Part shown: positions 1 to 8,333 of the stretch, in pieces | Position numbering within the stretch: position 1 is the first letter of the stretch | How the letters are laid out: every line of letters starts with the position of its first letter | Assembly (NCBI GenBank): GCA_938003855.1 | Contig: CALKXD010000244.1 | Span: forward strand, 1-46,682 | Direction: 5' to 3' | From: an uncultured Granulosicoccaceae bacterium | Lineage (GTDB): Bacteria; Pseudomonadota; Gammaproteobacteria; Granulosicoccales; Granulosicoccaceae | Length of the DNA stretch: 46,682 nt | The notes under the pieces: model-generated | Seen by the model: only the letters and a program-made list of their open reading frames with translations | Told to the model about the DNA's origin: nothing | Databases searched by the model: none | Position numbers and translations under genes: made by a program

Positions 1-130
1 ACCACTCAGGCACGCAATCTTTTGCCGACCATATGTAGTTACTTAAGAACAACTAAGCGCCTACATGTGGTAGGCAAAATCTCACGCACCTGAATGATCC
101 TCGCGACACCCTGTTTCTGGATAGGCACTA
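1..130 (-). repeat. Truncated copy of the 168-bp palindromic element (left contig end)
   Basis: Reverse complement of the element seen twice at the right end. Position 130 corresponds to 46354 and position 1 to 46483, with no gap in the alignment. The central 22 bases (loop) and both inner arms are present. The outer ~35 bases of one arm are cut off by the start of the window. One inner-arm change (accatatgtag against accacatgtag in the right-end copies) still allows a G-U type pair. No transposase is nearby, so it looks like a non-autonomous, MITE-like repeat. Confidence 0.85.
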
Positions 131-486
131 GCTATTAGGCATGCTATCGAATGTTCGGTTTATTAAGTTGCATGGTCAATAAATGTTTTTACTATACAAG
201 TCAACTTGAGTCAGGTGGCGTCAGCGGTGGATGGCGGGCTTTAATGGAGAAAACTGTCAATCAACACTGCCCTTTGATTCTTGACGGAAAGATATTTGCG
301 AGCTGTCAAACTTAGTTGGCTTTTATAGAGTGAGTGGGTCTGGCAGTACAGATAGATTTCTTGCCTGGAGCCGTGGATTACTAAAGTCTGGTGACTCTCG
401 CGTCAACGATGTTGGGATATTTATAATTGACGGCATTGGTCTGGCGTTACTGTTTGTGAGTGTGGTGGTCATGTAAAAGGAATTTG
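131..486. other. Intergenic stretch without a supported gene
   Basis: The DNA between the repeat and mtnK is AT-richer than its surroundings. An open frame runs on the plus strand from 285 to the stop at 474-476, 63 codons, and its last ~20 residues are strongly hydrophobic (VGIFIIDGIGLALLFVSVVV). It has no good start codon with a ribosome site; the only candidate is a GTG at 330. It may be the tail of a broken membrane protein or chance. No RNA gene seen. Confidence 0.4.
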
Positions 487-1746
487 TCAGGCAGCGGGTA
501 GTCGCTGGTGAAATCGGCGACTGACTGCGTCGACATTGCTGAAGCCGGCTCGCCCTAGTATTAAATCACGTCCTAGCGTCAGTGCATGTGACTCGCATTG
601 CGCACGTAGATCAGGGTCGGAGATATCTTCAAATTCGGCGTTATGTGCCAGCCCCAGTATGCGTCGGTGCATTTCCACACCCGCAAAGCCCAGCGCATCC
701 CGCCAGATGGTTTTAAGGCGATGGTTGAGTGCTAATTCTGAAGCACTTGCACGATTGCCTACCACTGTTTCCGGGTAGAGTATTCCTAATCGCTCGGTGT
801 CCCACAGGCGGCTGAACTCTTGTATGAATACCGTCCAGGTATCGTTTGCGACATCCAGAATCCAGTTTCGATGTTCGTCTCGTTCTCCGGGTCGGTTTGC
901 GTGGCCGATCTGTGAACAGGCGGCCATCCATAGATTGCTCAGGTACATGCCGATATCAAAGCCCATTGGACCATACAGCGCAAACTCAGGATCGATAACG
1001 CGGGCATTGTCTTCGTGCACCATCACTGACCCTGTGTGCAGGTCTCCGTGTAACATGGTTTCCGCGCGGGTGCAAAAATCCATTTTTAGATGTTGAACCT
1101 GGAGTTTCAGTGTTTCATCGGCGCGTAAGCTGGCGACCAGGCTATCGAGTTGCGGTGTGGTATGGCGATTCTGGTCAGCGTCGAAATAAGGCTCGGTAAA
1201 TACCAGGCTCTCGGTGATATCACATAGCTCGACGTTGCCGGCAAACAATTGCAGATCTGCTTTGCGCTCTTTTGCAGGCAGGCAAAGGTCCGACCCACGG
1301 AACAGGGTTCTCGCCATAAACCGGCCAATGTGCAAGGCGAGGTCTTGATGTCGGGCGCCGTTTATCAGGCTTTGTCGCAAAATGACATGTGGGCTGAAAA
1401 ACTCCATTGCAATCAGCGCCTGAGGTTCATCAAAGTGAATCACCTCGGGTACGCGACCGGGGTCTCGCTGTTGCTGGCGGCAAAGCGCATGGTATTCGAA
1501 ATAGCTTCGCTTAAGTGGTAGCGGCCAGCTTTCACCGACCAGGCGCACATACGGCAGTGCCTGTTTAACGATCAGTGTTTTTGTTGCGCCTTCGACAATG
1601 AACACCAGATTCAGATTGCCGTCGCCTACTTCGCGGCAGTGCCATTGGTGGGCTTCACCACCGAGTTGTCTGGCGATATCCGGTATCTCTGCCAGTCTGT
1701 CGGGCAGTGTTTCGGGGGTTAGCGGTTGATATTCGGTGGTGACCAT
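487..1746 (-). CDS. mtnK: S-methyl-5-thioribose kinase
   Basis: Phosphorylates 5-methylthioribose to 5-methylthioribose 1-phosphate, the entry step of the methionine salvage pathway, in the cytoplasm. The 419-residue protein has the aminoglycoside-phosphotransferase/choline-kinase fold. A nucleotide-binding DGNLN stands at residues 42-46, a likely ATP-contact lysine at K61, the MtnK-type catalytic loop HGDLHTGS at 233-240 (catalytic D235), and the metal-binding DPEF at 252-255 followed by YGPMGFDIG. Length fits the family (about 400). The usual partner mtnA is not in this window, so the gene is an orphan here unless its partner lies beyond the left repeat. Downstream of its stop is the contig-end repeat. 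Confidence 0.93.
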   Translation of the reverse strand: MVTTEYQPLTPETLPDRLAEIPDIARQLGGEAHQWHCREVGDGNLNLVFIVEGATKTLIVKQALPYVRLVGESWPLPLKRSYFEYHALCRQQQRDPGRVPEVIHFDEPQALIAMEFFSPHVILRQSLINGARHQDLALHIGRFMARTLFRGSDLCLPAKERKADLQLFAGNVELCDITESLVFTEPYFDADQNRHTTPQLDSLVASLRADETLKLQVQHLKMDFCTRAETMLHGDLHTGSVMVHEDNARVIDPEFALYGPMGFDIGMYLSNLWMAACSQIGHANRPGERDEHRNWILDVANDTWTVFIQEFSRLWDTERLGILYPETVVGNRASASELALNHRLKTIWRDALGFAGVEMHRRILGLAHNAEFEDISDPDLRAQCESHALTLGRDLILGRAGFSNVDAVSRRFHQRLPAA

Positions 1747-1928
1747 AATCGTCGTACGCTGCTGTGACCGTCATTTATTGTACAGAAGCAGGAGTCTGTT
1801 GCCAGCCATGGATTGCTGCGCTTGTTGCTGTTACAGGACAAGGGAATAGCTTCACTTTAAGCTACTCTCCGGGATGTGTTGCGGCTTTGTCGGGTGTCGG
1901 TTTTTTGCGCGAGCACCGCTTCCGGTGT

Positions 1929-3233
1929 TTATGATCCCAGTTCTGGCAGAAATGTCACCACTTCGGGTATAGCGATAACCAGAATGATCATCACCAGCAG
2001 CGCCAGGCAAAAAGGCAATACCCCCAAAAAAACCTGTGCCAGCGGTACATCTTTGGAGAGGCCTTTTATCACAAAAACGTTAATACCCATGGGTGGCGTG
2101 ATTAGTGCCAGTTCGACCACCAGCACCACCAGTACGCCAAACCACACCGGGTCGAATCCCATGTTTGTCACAATAGGGAAAAAAATCGGCACTGACAGAA
2201 TAATCATTGCCATGGTGTCGAGAAAAGCGCCAAGTAAAATATAGATGCCAACAATCAGCGCGATGGTTAACAGGGGAGAGAGCGCCTGTTCGACCACCCA
2301 GTTGCCCATCAGTGCCGGTGTGCCGCTGAGGGATAGAAATCCCGAAAAAAGAATCGCACCGATAAGGATCAGGAAAATCATTGATGTTGTTTGCGCGGTA
2401 TCTGTCAGGCTTGCACCGATTTGCCTGAAGCTAAGGCGGCGCATCAGTGCGCCAATCAGCAGTGCACCCACAGCGCCAAAGCCAGCGGCCTCTGTCGGGG
2501 TGAAGACGCCGCTATAGATGCCACCAATAACCAGTATAAACAGCAATATCGTTGGCCAGACTTTGCTGAACGCAGAGCCAGCCGGTTCTGCGGCGGGAGC
2601 GTCGGTGATCAGCGGGGCGGATTTTGGGTCCAGCCGTGTCATGATAACCACAGTGATCATAAAAAACAGTGTTAGAAGAATGCCCGGTATGATGCCAGCC
2701 AGAAATAACTCACTGATGCTGGTCTCGGTGAGGATGCCGTAGATCAGCATGATCACACTGGGGGGGATTAATATACCAATGGTGCCGCCAGCGGCAATAC
2801 TGCCTGTTGCCAACCTTCCGCTATAGCCAAAGCGCCGCATCTCCGGTAATGCAACACGGCCCATTGTGGCCGCCGTCGCGAGTGATGACCCACACACCGC
2901 GCCAAAGGCGGCACAGGCTGCGATACTGGCATGTGCGAGGCCGCCGCGTCGGTGGTGCAGCCAGGTATTAAATGCCGCAAACAGATCTGATGAAATACCG
3001 GATTTTGATGCAAAGGTTCCCATCAGAACAAACAGCGGGATAACGCTGAGATCAAAACTTTGTGCGGACTCATAAACCGATAGGCCCGCCAGTGCCAGTG
3101 CGCCGTCTATACCGATGATCATAGTGGTGCCGAAAATGGCTACCGCCGACATGGCCAGTCCGAGGTGCGCGCCCAGTATCAGTAGTAAAAATAGTAAACC
3201 GAATACCAGCGGAACCAGGATCTCAATGGGCAT
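1929..3233 (-). CDS. TRAP transporter large permease subunit (DctM family)
   Basis: The large, ion-coupled membrane subunit of a tripartite ATP-independent periplasmic transporter. It works in the inner membrane with the small subunit and the binding protein just upstream. The 434 residues are nearly all hydrophobic, consistent with about 12 membrane segments, and show DctM features such as AAGGTIGILIPPSV near residue 145 and the C-terminal ITPPMGINVFV. Its ATG shares one base with the stop of the small subunit (TGATG), so the two are translationally coupled. Context next to sulfatase genes suggests a sulfated organic anion as substrate. That is inference; the sequence does not show specificity. 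Confidence 0.93.
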   Translation of the reverse strand: MPIEILVPLVFGLLFLLLILGAHLGLAMSAVAIFGTTMIIGIDGALALAGLSVYESAQSFDLSVIPLFVLMGTFASKSGISSDLFAAFNTWLHHRRGGLAHASIAACAAFGAVCGSSLATAATMGRVALPEMRRFGYSGRLATGSIAAGGTIGILIPPSVIMLIYGILTETSISELFLAGIIPGILLTLFFMITVVIMTRLDPKSAPLITDAPAAEPAGSAFSKVWPTILLFILVIGGIYSGVFTPTEAAGFGAVGALLIGALMRRLSFRQIGASLTDTAQTTSMIFLILIGAILFSGFLSLSGTPALMGNWVVEQALSPLLTIALIVGIYILLGAFLDTMAMIILSVPIFFPIVTNMGFDPVWFGVLVVLVVELALITPPMGINVFVIKGLSKDVPLAQVFLGVLPFCLALLVMIILVIAIPEVVTFLPELGS

Positions 3234-3754
3234 CAGGAGGGGCTGCCGTTGCTGCTGTCATCGTCATTAACATTAAAGAGAGCATTGATCAGGCGGAGAA
3301 AAAGCACCAGCAGCAGTAAAACAATACCCGCAGACATAACGATTGCGGTTGGCCAGTAGGGTATTTCAAGTATCTGGGTGTACTCCTGCTCCTGCAGTAT
3401 TTCAACTGTTTTAATAATCAGTTGCCGGGCGAGCAGTGCGGTTATGGAAACAGCCAGAATCAGATTTACAATCACCGACAGCCGTTTCACGGGTTGTGGA
3501 AACAGTGACTGAAATGTTTCGACCGCAATATGCCTGCGGTGTATTTCGGTGAGTGCCAGAGCACTGAAGACCAGCACCCCCATCAGCAGTTCAACCACCT
3601 CGACTGTGCCAACCAGGGCGCGACCGAAGAATGTTCTGCCAATGACATCAGTGAAAGTGGTGGCCATAATGACCACCAGTGTCAGTGAGGACAGCCAGCC
3701 GAGCAGTTTGGCGGCACGTGTTGTGACAATAGAAATCAGCCGGTGTCCGCTCAT
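3233..3754 (-). CDS. TRAP transporter small permease subunit (DctQ family)
   Basis: Small membrane subunit of the TRAP system, 173 residues with four hydrophobic segments (about 13-33, 48-67, 90-112, 133-155), the standard DctQ plan. The signature-like LMGVLVFSALALTEIHRRHIAVE falls around 55-80. It overlaps dctM by one base and lies 182 bases downstream of dctP in the same direction. The last ~15 residues are polar and acidic, cytoplasmic by the usual topology. Confidence 0.9.
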   Translation of the reverse strand: MSGHRLISIVTTRAAKLLGWLSSLTLVVIMATTFTDVIGRTFFGRALVGTVEVVELLMGVLVFSALALTEIHRRHIAVETFQSLFPQPVKRLSVIVNLILAVSITALLARQLIIKTVEILQEQEYTQILEIPYWPTAIVMSAGIVLLLLVLFLRLINALFNVNDDDSSNGSPS

Positions 3755-3800
3755 CTAGAAAACGCTCAGACGCAGGTGGCTGATGGAGTCTCGCAGGATT

Positions 3801-3818
3801 GATAGATCGCAGTCTATC
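3801..3818. other. Short perfect hairpin between dctP and dctQ
   Basis: The arms gataga and tctatc are perfectly complementary around the 6-base loop tcgcag. It lies within the 182-base gap that separates the binding-protein gene from the permease genes. Such gaps often hold a structure that stabilises or attenuates the transcript, so that binding protein is made in excess. No T-run follows on the minus strand, so a true terminator is not claimed. Confidence 0.25.
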
Positions 3819-3936
3819 CGGAGTCGCCAGGGTGTTGTGGTCAGCGACCTGTAGGCGGTGACAGTTGTTGTTCCTGTGGAGACTCGTGCCATGATTGCCG
3901 GTGAGCGGTTACTGCCGGAAGCCGTATGCGCTAACG

Positions 3937-4956
3937 CTACTTAAGCCCGGATACCGTCGCGTGATAGTCATCCAGCAGCGCCTGTCCGTCTAGGCCTGCT
4001 TCGTTTGCCTTTGCGATCCATTCGTCGGTAATGGGCTGGATTAATGCTTTGAGTTTCGCAACGTCTTCATCGGACATGGTGGTGATAACGTTACCCGCAG
4101 CGGTAGCGGCATCCAGACCCGATTGCTCAACGCTGTCCCACTTCTGCGATATAAATCGCGAACCCCATTCCCCTGATACTTTCGTGACCGCTTGCTTCTG
4201 GCTATCGGTCAGTTTTTTCCAGGTTTTCGGGCTCATGGTCATATAGAAAATACCGGCGTATGTGCCGCCAGGTACCACCATGTGGTGGGAGGAAACATCC
4301 GCGAGGCGGAATCCTTTCACGGATTCCCAGGGAAACTGGGAGACATCAATGGTGCCCTTTGACATTGCTTCGTTGGTCTGTCCGGGAGGCATACTGACCG
4401 GTACCGCTCCTATCATTTCCGCGATCTTGACGCCATTGCCGCCAACGCGAATTTTCTTGTCTTTGAAGTCGGCCAGTGATGTGAGTGGTTTGCTGCTGTG
4501 ATACAAGTGTGGAGCGTGTGCAAACAACGCCAGTAGTTTGGTGTCGCTGGTGTCCTCTGCCATAAAGCCGTGCTTTTCGTACCATTGCCAGGCGGCGACG
4601 CCTGCTTTTTCCGCAGTGGGTGCTGCAAACGGTGTTTCGACCGCCATAAGCTTCCAGAAGCGTTTCGGGTGATAGGCCGCCACAGAGTAGGCAATATCGA
4701 CGACACCGTTTTTAGCCAGGTCGTACTGGCCGTTGGGTTTGGCCAGAGGCGCGGTCATGATCTCGACCTCCAGCTCGCCGTTGGAGGCGGATTCCAGTTC
4801 ATCTGCCCAGGCGCGTAGTGTGGAAGTCATGTGGTGGACTGGCGGTAGCCAGTTTGCGACGCGTAGCTTAGTGGTTGCAGCAAGTGCCTGTGCAGGCAGT
4901 ACGGCACCCAGAACCAACACAGATAGTGCAGTGGAAAGAACGATACGTCTTTTCAT
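3937..4956 (-). CDS. TRAP transporter periplasmic solute-binding protein (DctP family)
   Basis: Periplasmic receptor that delivers ligand to the DctQM permease. Residues 1-26 form a signal peptide (MKRR, a hydrophobic stretch, then AQALA). The 339-residue length and the motifs KIRVGG (about 165) and MPPGQTNEAMSKGTIDVS (about 188-205) fit the DctP fold. The conserved arginine at R167 normally binds the ligand carboxylate, so a carboxylated (possibly also sulfated) organic acid is plausible. The gene is first in the transporter operon and is transcribed divergently from tetR across the inverted repeat at 5067-5090. Confidence 0.92.
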   Translation of the reverse strand: MKRRIVLSTALSVLVLGAVLPAQALAATTKLRVANWLPPVHHMTSTLRAWADELESASNGELEVEIMTAPLAKPNGQYDLAKNGVVDIAYSVAAYHPKRFWKLMAVETPFAAPTAEKAGVAAWQWYEKHGFMAEDTSDTKLLALFAHAPHLYHSSKPLTSLADFKDKKIRVGGNGVKIAEMIGAVPVSMPPGQTNEAMSKGTIDVSQFPWESVKGFRLADVSSHHMVVPGGTYAGIFYMTMSPKTWKKLTDSQKQAVTKVSGEWGSRFISQKWDSVEQSGLDAATAAGNVITTMSDEDVAKLKALIQPITDEWIAKANEAGLDGQALLDDYHATVSGLK

Positions 4957-5066
4957 TTTTTTGCCTCCGTTGTGCCGACTGCGGGATCGGCAGGGTTGCT
5001 GATGTGTAGCGATCGATACTTCACGACATAGAACCAGAGTACGGTTTGCGTTGTATTTGTGTCAAT

Positions 5067-5090
5067 AAAAAAGAATCTGTATTCTTTTTT
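5067..5090. promoter_or_regulatory. Perfect 10-bp inverted repeat, candidate TetR operator
   Basis: The arms aaaaaagaat and attctttttt are exact reverse complements separated by ctgt, 24 bases in all. The site lies between the divergent starts of dctP (4956) and tetR (5141), upstream of a TATGCT-like -10 element near 5105. TetR-family proteins usually bind such a dyad next to their own gene, so one site could control both operons. Confidence 0.55.
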
Positions 5091-5140
5091 AAGTGGAAAC
5101 CTATATGCTATGTCTACGTTTTTGTGGTGAGTTCTGAGCG

Positions 5141-5833
5141 ATGTCAAAACAGTTGGGGCTGATAGCGGGGCAGACAATCGACTCTCTACGCGGAGATATT
5201 CCGGGTGTCTATGCCGCCAGGCAGAAGCGCAGTGTGCGTATCCGGGACAGTTTCATCAACGCTGGCGTAGAAGCCTTGAACAACACCCGACTGACTGACC
5301 TGACTATTGCGCAACTGTGTGACAGAAGCGGAAACTCCGTCGGGGCTTTCTATACCCGTTTTCAAGATAAGGATGCCTATTTCCGCGCCCTTCGAGGATA
5401 CGCTATTGAATCTCATGATCAGGTAGCGACAACGCGTTTTAATCTGGAAGTATTAGCAAACTATGGGGCTGCAGAGACGCTGGATGCACTGGTCGATCTG
5501 ATGGTTGATATATTTACCAGTCGTTTCCGTGGTGTGTTACGGGAATCGTTGGTATTAATACTGGAGCCGGATGATCCCTGGGCACCGATGCGCGGCTCGG
5601 CGTTGAAGATTGTATCGGTGCTGGAAGACAGTCTGGTTGACAGCTTTGCGGACTGTACCGCCAGTGAAACCAAACGCAGATGCCGCTTTTGCTTCCAGTT
5701 AATTGTTGGAGTATTGCAGAATGATCTGGTCAATGATTATCATGTTTTCACGACCCAGGACAATTCGCTTCGTCATGGCCTTAAAGAAGCAGTTTGTGCC
5801 TATATGGGCTTGCGACGTCACACGGAATCCTAG
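5141..5833 (+). CDS. TetR/AcrR family transcriptional regulator
   Basis: Likely ligand-responsive repressor of the sulfate-ester locus. The 230-residue protein has an N-terminal helix-turn-helix at about residues 30-75, with the pattern IRDSFINAGVEAL ... LTIAQLCDRSGNSVGAFYTRF ... KDAYFRAL typical of TetR. The C-terminal ~150 residues form the variable ligand-binding and dimer domain. It is first in a plus-strand operon: its TAG stop is directly followed by the ATG of the sulfatase. The dyad at 5067-5090 is the likely operator. The ligand is unknown; a sulfated substrate or its desulfated product is the obvious candidate. Confidence 0.9.
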   Translation: MSKQLGLIAGQTIDSLRGDIPGVYAARQKRSVRIRDSFINAGVEALNNTRLTDLTIAQLCDRSGNSVGAFYTRFQDKDAYFRALRGYAIESHDQVATTRFNLEVLANYGAAETLDALVDLMVDIFTSRFRGVLRESLVLILEPDDPWAPMRGSALKIVSVLEDSLVDSFADCTASETKRRCRFCFQLIVGVLQNDLVNDYHVFTTQDNSLRHGLKEAVCAYMGLRRHTES

Positions 5834-7321
5834 ATGAATAAAAAACCCAATGTGGTGTTGATCTTTACTGATAACCAGCAGGCGTCGACACTTGGCTGTT
5901 ACGGTAATTCAGAGGTGCACACACCTAACCTTGATCGACTGGCCAGTCAGGGGATGAAGTTTGATAACGCCTTTTGTCCTAATGCATTTTGCTCACCGTG
6001 CCGGGCTTCAGTACTGACTGGTACACTACCATCGCAACACGGTGTGCATTCGTGGATCGATGATAGAAACATGCCCGACTGGCCTGCCGGCTGGCATGCT
6101 CTGAACGGCTTGCAAACCCTGCCGGGCCTGCTGCAGAACGATGGGTACACCACCGCGCTGGTAGGTAAGTACCATCTGGGCGAACCAACTACCCCGGCGC
6201 AGGGGTTTGATCATTGGGTCACTCTCGAAGACGGACACGTGCGTAGTTTTTACCGCAACCGGATATTTGACAATGGTCGTGTCTACGATCAGCCGGGTCA
6301 TTCGGTCGATTTTTTTACCGGTAAAGCCAAAGAGTTTATGGCGGAGCAAGTAGCGTCCGACAACCCTTTCTTTTTATTTCTGCCGTATCCTGCGCCGTAT
6401 GGGCATTGGCCAGCGACTAAAGAAACCGACGAGAATCGTCACACCGCACGCTACGCAGATTGTCCGATGAATTCGGTTCCGCGCCAGGCCCTCAGCAAAA
6501 AAGCGGTCGAGGGTTTCCTGATGAATCAGGCCGGTTCTTCGGCTGATCTTGATTTTTCTATGTTGATGCGTGCTCCCAACGATCTCCCCACGCTACGTAA
6601 TTATTATTCGCAGATCTCAATGGTTGATGATGGCGTCGGCGAGATTATGACGTTGTTGAATGCACTGGGTATCGAAGAAAACACCTTGCTGATCTTCACC
6701 ACAGATCACGGGTTGTCTGTCGGGCAGCACGGTTTCTGGGGGCATGGTGGATCGAGCTTTCCATCCAACCTGCATCGGGCGGCGCATTCAATTCCGTTGA
6801 TTGTGCGCCAGCAAGGACTGGTAGCTGAGGCAGAGGTGTCAAACCTGATGGTGTCAAATATGGATTTATTCTCTACCATTCTGGATCACACTGGTGTTGC
6901 CACCGGTGTGTCTGCCGGAGCGCTACCGAGTCGCAACCTGATGCCGGTATTGAAGGGTGAGGCGCCGGTCGACTGGGGTGATGATGCGGTGTACTCAGAG
7001 CAGGAGGAAACACGCGTCATCAGAACCCGCAAGTGGGCCTTGTTCAAGCGCTTTGACGGTCCAACTAATCGGGGTATCAACGACGAACTGTACGACGTCG
7101 AAAACGATCCGCAGGAAACCCGCAACCTGTCGGGGCTGGAAGCGTATCAAGAGATTGAAGCAGAACTCAGCACTAAGCTGACTGATTTCTTTCGCAGGCA
7201 TGTCCGTGCTGAAGCAGACTTATGGACAGGTGGCGTCCCGATTCAAAATTCCATGCGACAGTCTTTCTGGAGAGATGCCTGGGGCGAGCAATGGGCACCG
7301 GTCTATGAGTATGACGCGTAA
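5834..7321 (+). CDS. Type I (S1-family) sulfatase, cytoplasmic
   Basis: Hydrolyses a sulfate (or related) ester using a formylglycine made from cysteine. The sulfatase signature CSPCR occupies residues 53-57, so C53 is the residue to be converted. Metal-ligand positions are visible as TDN at 12-14 and TDHG near 296. A GKYHLG motif (about 112-117) supplies the usual lysine and histidine. At 495 residues it is a normal length, and the C-terminal half carries an ELYDVENDPQETRNL segment typical of the family. There is no signal peptide, so the substrate must reach the cytoplasm. It is followed within 20 bases by its own maturation enzyme. The substrate cannot be told from sequence. Confidence 0.92.
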   Translation: MNKKPNVVLIFTDNQQASTLGCYGNSEVHTPNLDRLASQGMKFDNAFCPNAFCSPCRASVLTGTLPSQHGVHSWIDDRNMPDWPAGWHALNGLQTLPGLLQNDGYTTALVGKYHLGEPTTPAQGFDHWVTLEDGHVRSFYRNRIFDNGRVYDQPGHSVDFFTGKAKEFMAEQVASDNPFFLFLPYPAPYGHWPATKETDENRHTARYADCPMNSVPRQALSKKAVEGFLMNQAGSSADLDFSMLMRAPNDLPTLRNYYSQISMVDDGVGEIMTLLNALGIEENTLLIFTTDHGLSVGQHGFWGHGGSSFPSNLHRAAHSIPLIVRQQGLVAEAEVSNLMVSNMDLFSTILDHTGVATGVSAGALPSRNLMPVLKGEAPVDWGDDAVYSEQEETRVIRTRKWALFKRFDGPTNRGINDELYDVENDPQETRNLSGLEAYQEIEAELSTKLTDFFRRHVRAEADLWTGGVPIQNSMRQSFWRDAWGEQWAPVYEYDA

Positions 7322-7340
7322 ATCGGTGATTCGCTAACCC

Positions 7341-8318
7341 ATGGTGAGTATCATAAAGACACCTGGAACTTGCTGTCTGCCCCGGTATACGGAACATGCA
7401 CGGATCTGCCCCGATGACAGCACCCCGATGACTGCAACACAGCGCCGCCCCGATGCTGTATCCGGCACTGATATCAGAGTCGCTGGTGACTGGTTCGATA
7501 TGGGGGCCGCAGACGCGCCTCACCCTGCAGATGGCGAGGGACCGGTTCGATCTGTCCGGGTAGATCAATTCATGCTGGCGTCCACAGTCGTCAGCAATCT
7601 GGATTTTCGGCAATTTACCGATGCGACAAACTACCTGACGGATGCAGAGCGGGCGGGGTCGTCGTTTGTTTTTCACTTATTTCTTAAAAGCGTAACGGGT
7701 ACGCCTGCATTCAGTGTGGCGCCGTGGTGGCGTGAAGTGGCCGGTGCATGTTGGCAGGCGCCGGAAGGACCGGACAGTAATCTTGGTGAACGCTGGGATC
7801 ATCCCGTGGTGCACGTTACACGCAACGATGCTCTGCAATATTGCCGGTGGTCAGGTGCGCGGCTACCTACCGAGGCCGAATGGGAATTTGCAGCACGGGC
7901 AGGGTTGGCATCGCAGCCCTACCCCTGGGGAAGTGAGCTACTGCCTGATGGCCGGCATTGCTGCAATATCTGGCAGGGGGAGTTCCCCAATATCAATACC
8001 GGTAGCGACGGCTTTGCAGGCACCGCTCCGGTCAACGCCTATATCGCCAATGCCTATGGGTTTTATAATATGTCGGGCAATGTTTGGGAATGGGTCGCTG
8101 ACCGGTTTACGAACCTGCACTCGCCCCGCGCGGTTAAAAACCCGCGTGGTCCGTTGAACGGTGACCGCTTTGTAGCAAAGGGCGGGTCTTATCTTTGTCA
8201 TGAATCGTATTGCCTGCGCTACCGGACTTCTTCCCGACAGGCTTTGCCGGCCAGTGTGGCTGCCGGTAATCTAGGTTTCAGGATTGCGCGCGATTTGCCT
8301 GACACCGTCACTCTATAA
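7341..8318 (+). CDS. Formylglycine-generating enzyme (SUMF1/FGE family)
   Basis: Oxidises the sulfatase cysteine to formylglycine with oxygen. It is a true FGE rather than a generic family member: GGSYLCHESYCLRYR at about 281-295 holds both active-site cysteines (C286 and C291), as in the aerobic copper enzyme. The domain starts near residue 45 (VAGDWFDMG) and includes RLPTEAEWEFAARAG (174-188), YPWG and NMSGNVWEWVAD (243-254). The start is uncertain: ATG 7341 adds a ~30-residue tail without a ribosome site, and ATG 7428 is an alternative. No signal peptide, matching the cytoplasmic sulfatase. It lies between the two sulfatases in the operon. Confidence 0.93.
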   Translation: MVSIIKTPGTCCLPRYTEHARICPDDSTPMTATQRRPDAVSGTDIRVAGDWFDMGAADAPHPADGEGPVRSVRVDQFMLASTVVSNLDFRQFTDATNYLTDAERAGSSFVFHLFLKSVTGTPAFSVAPWWREVAGACWQAPEGPDSNLGERWDHPVVHVTRNDALQYCRWSGARLPTEAEWEFAARAGLASQPYPWGSELLPDGRHCCNIWQGEFPNINTGSDGFAGTAPVNAYIANAYGFYNMSGNVWEWVADRFTNLHSPRAVKNPRGPLNGDRFVAKGGSYLCHESYCLRYRTSSRQALPASVAAGNLGFRIARDLPDTVTL

Positions 8319-8333
8319 ATTAACCGTGACCCC

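Noticed and set aside
285-476. 63-codon open frame with a hydrophobic end, plus strand
   Set aside because: No start codon with a ribosome site and no family resemblance; reported only as a note within the intergenic stretch.
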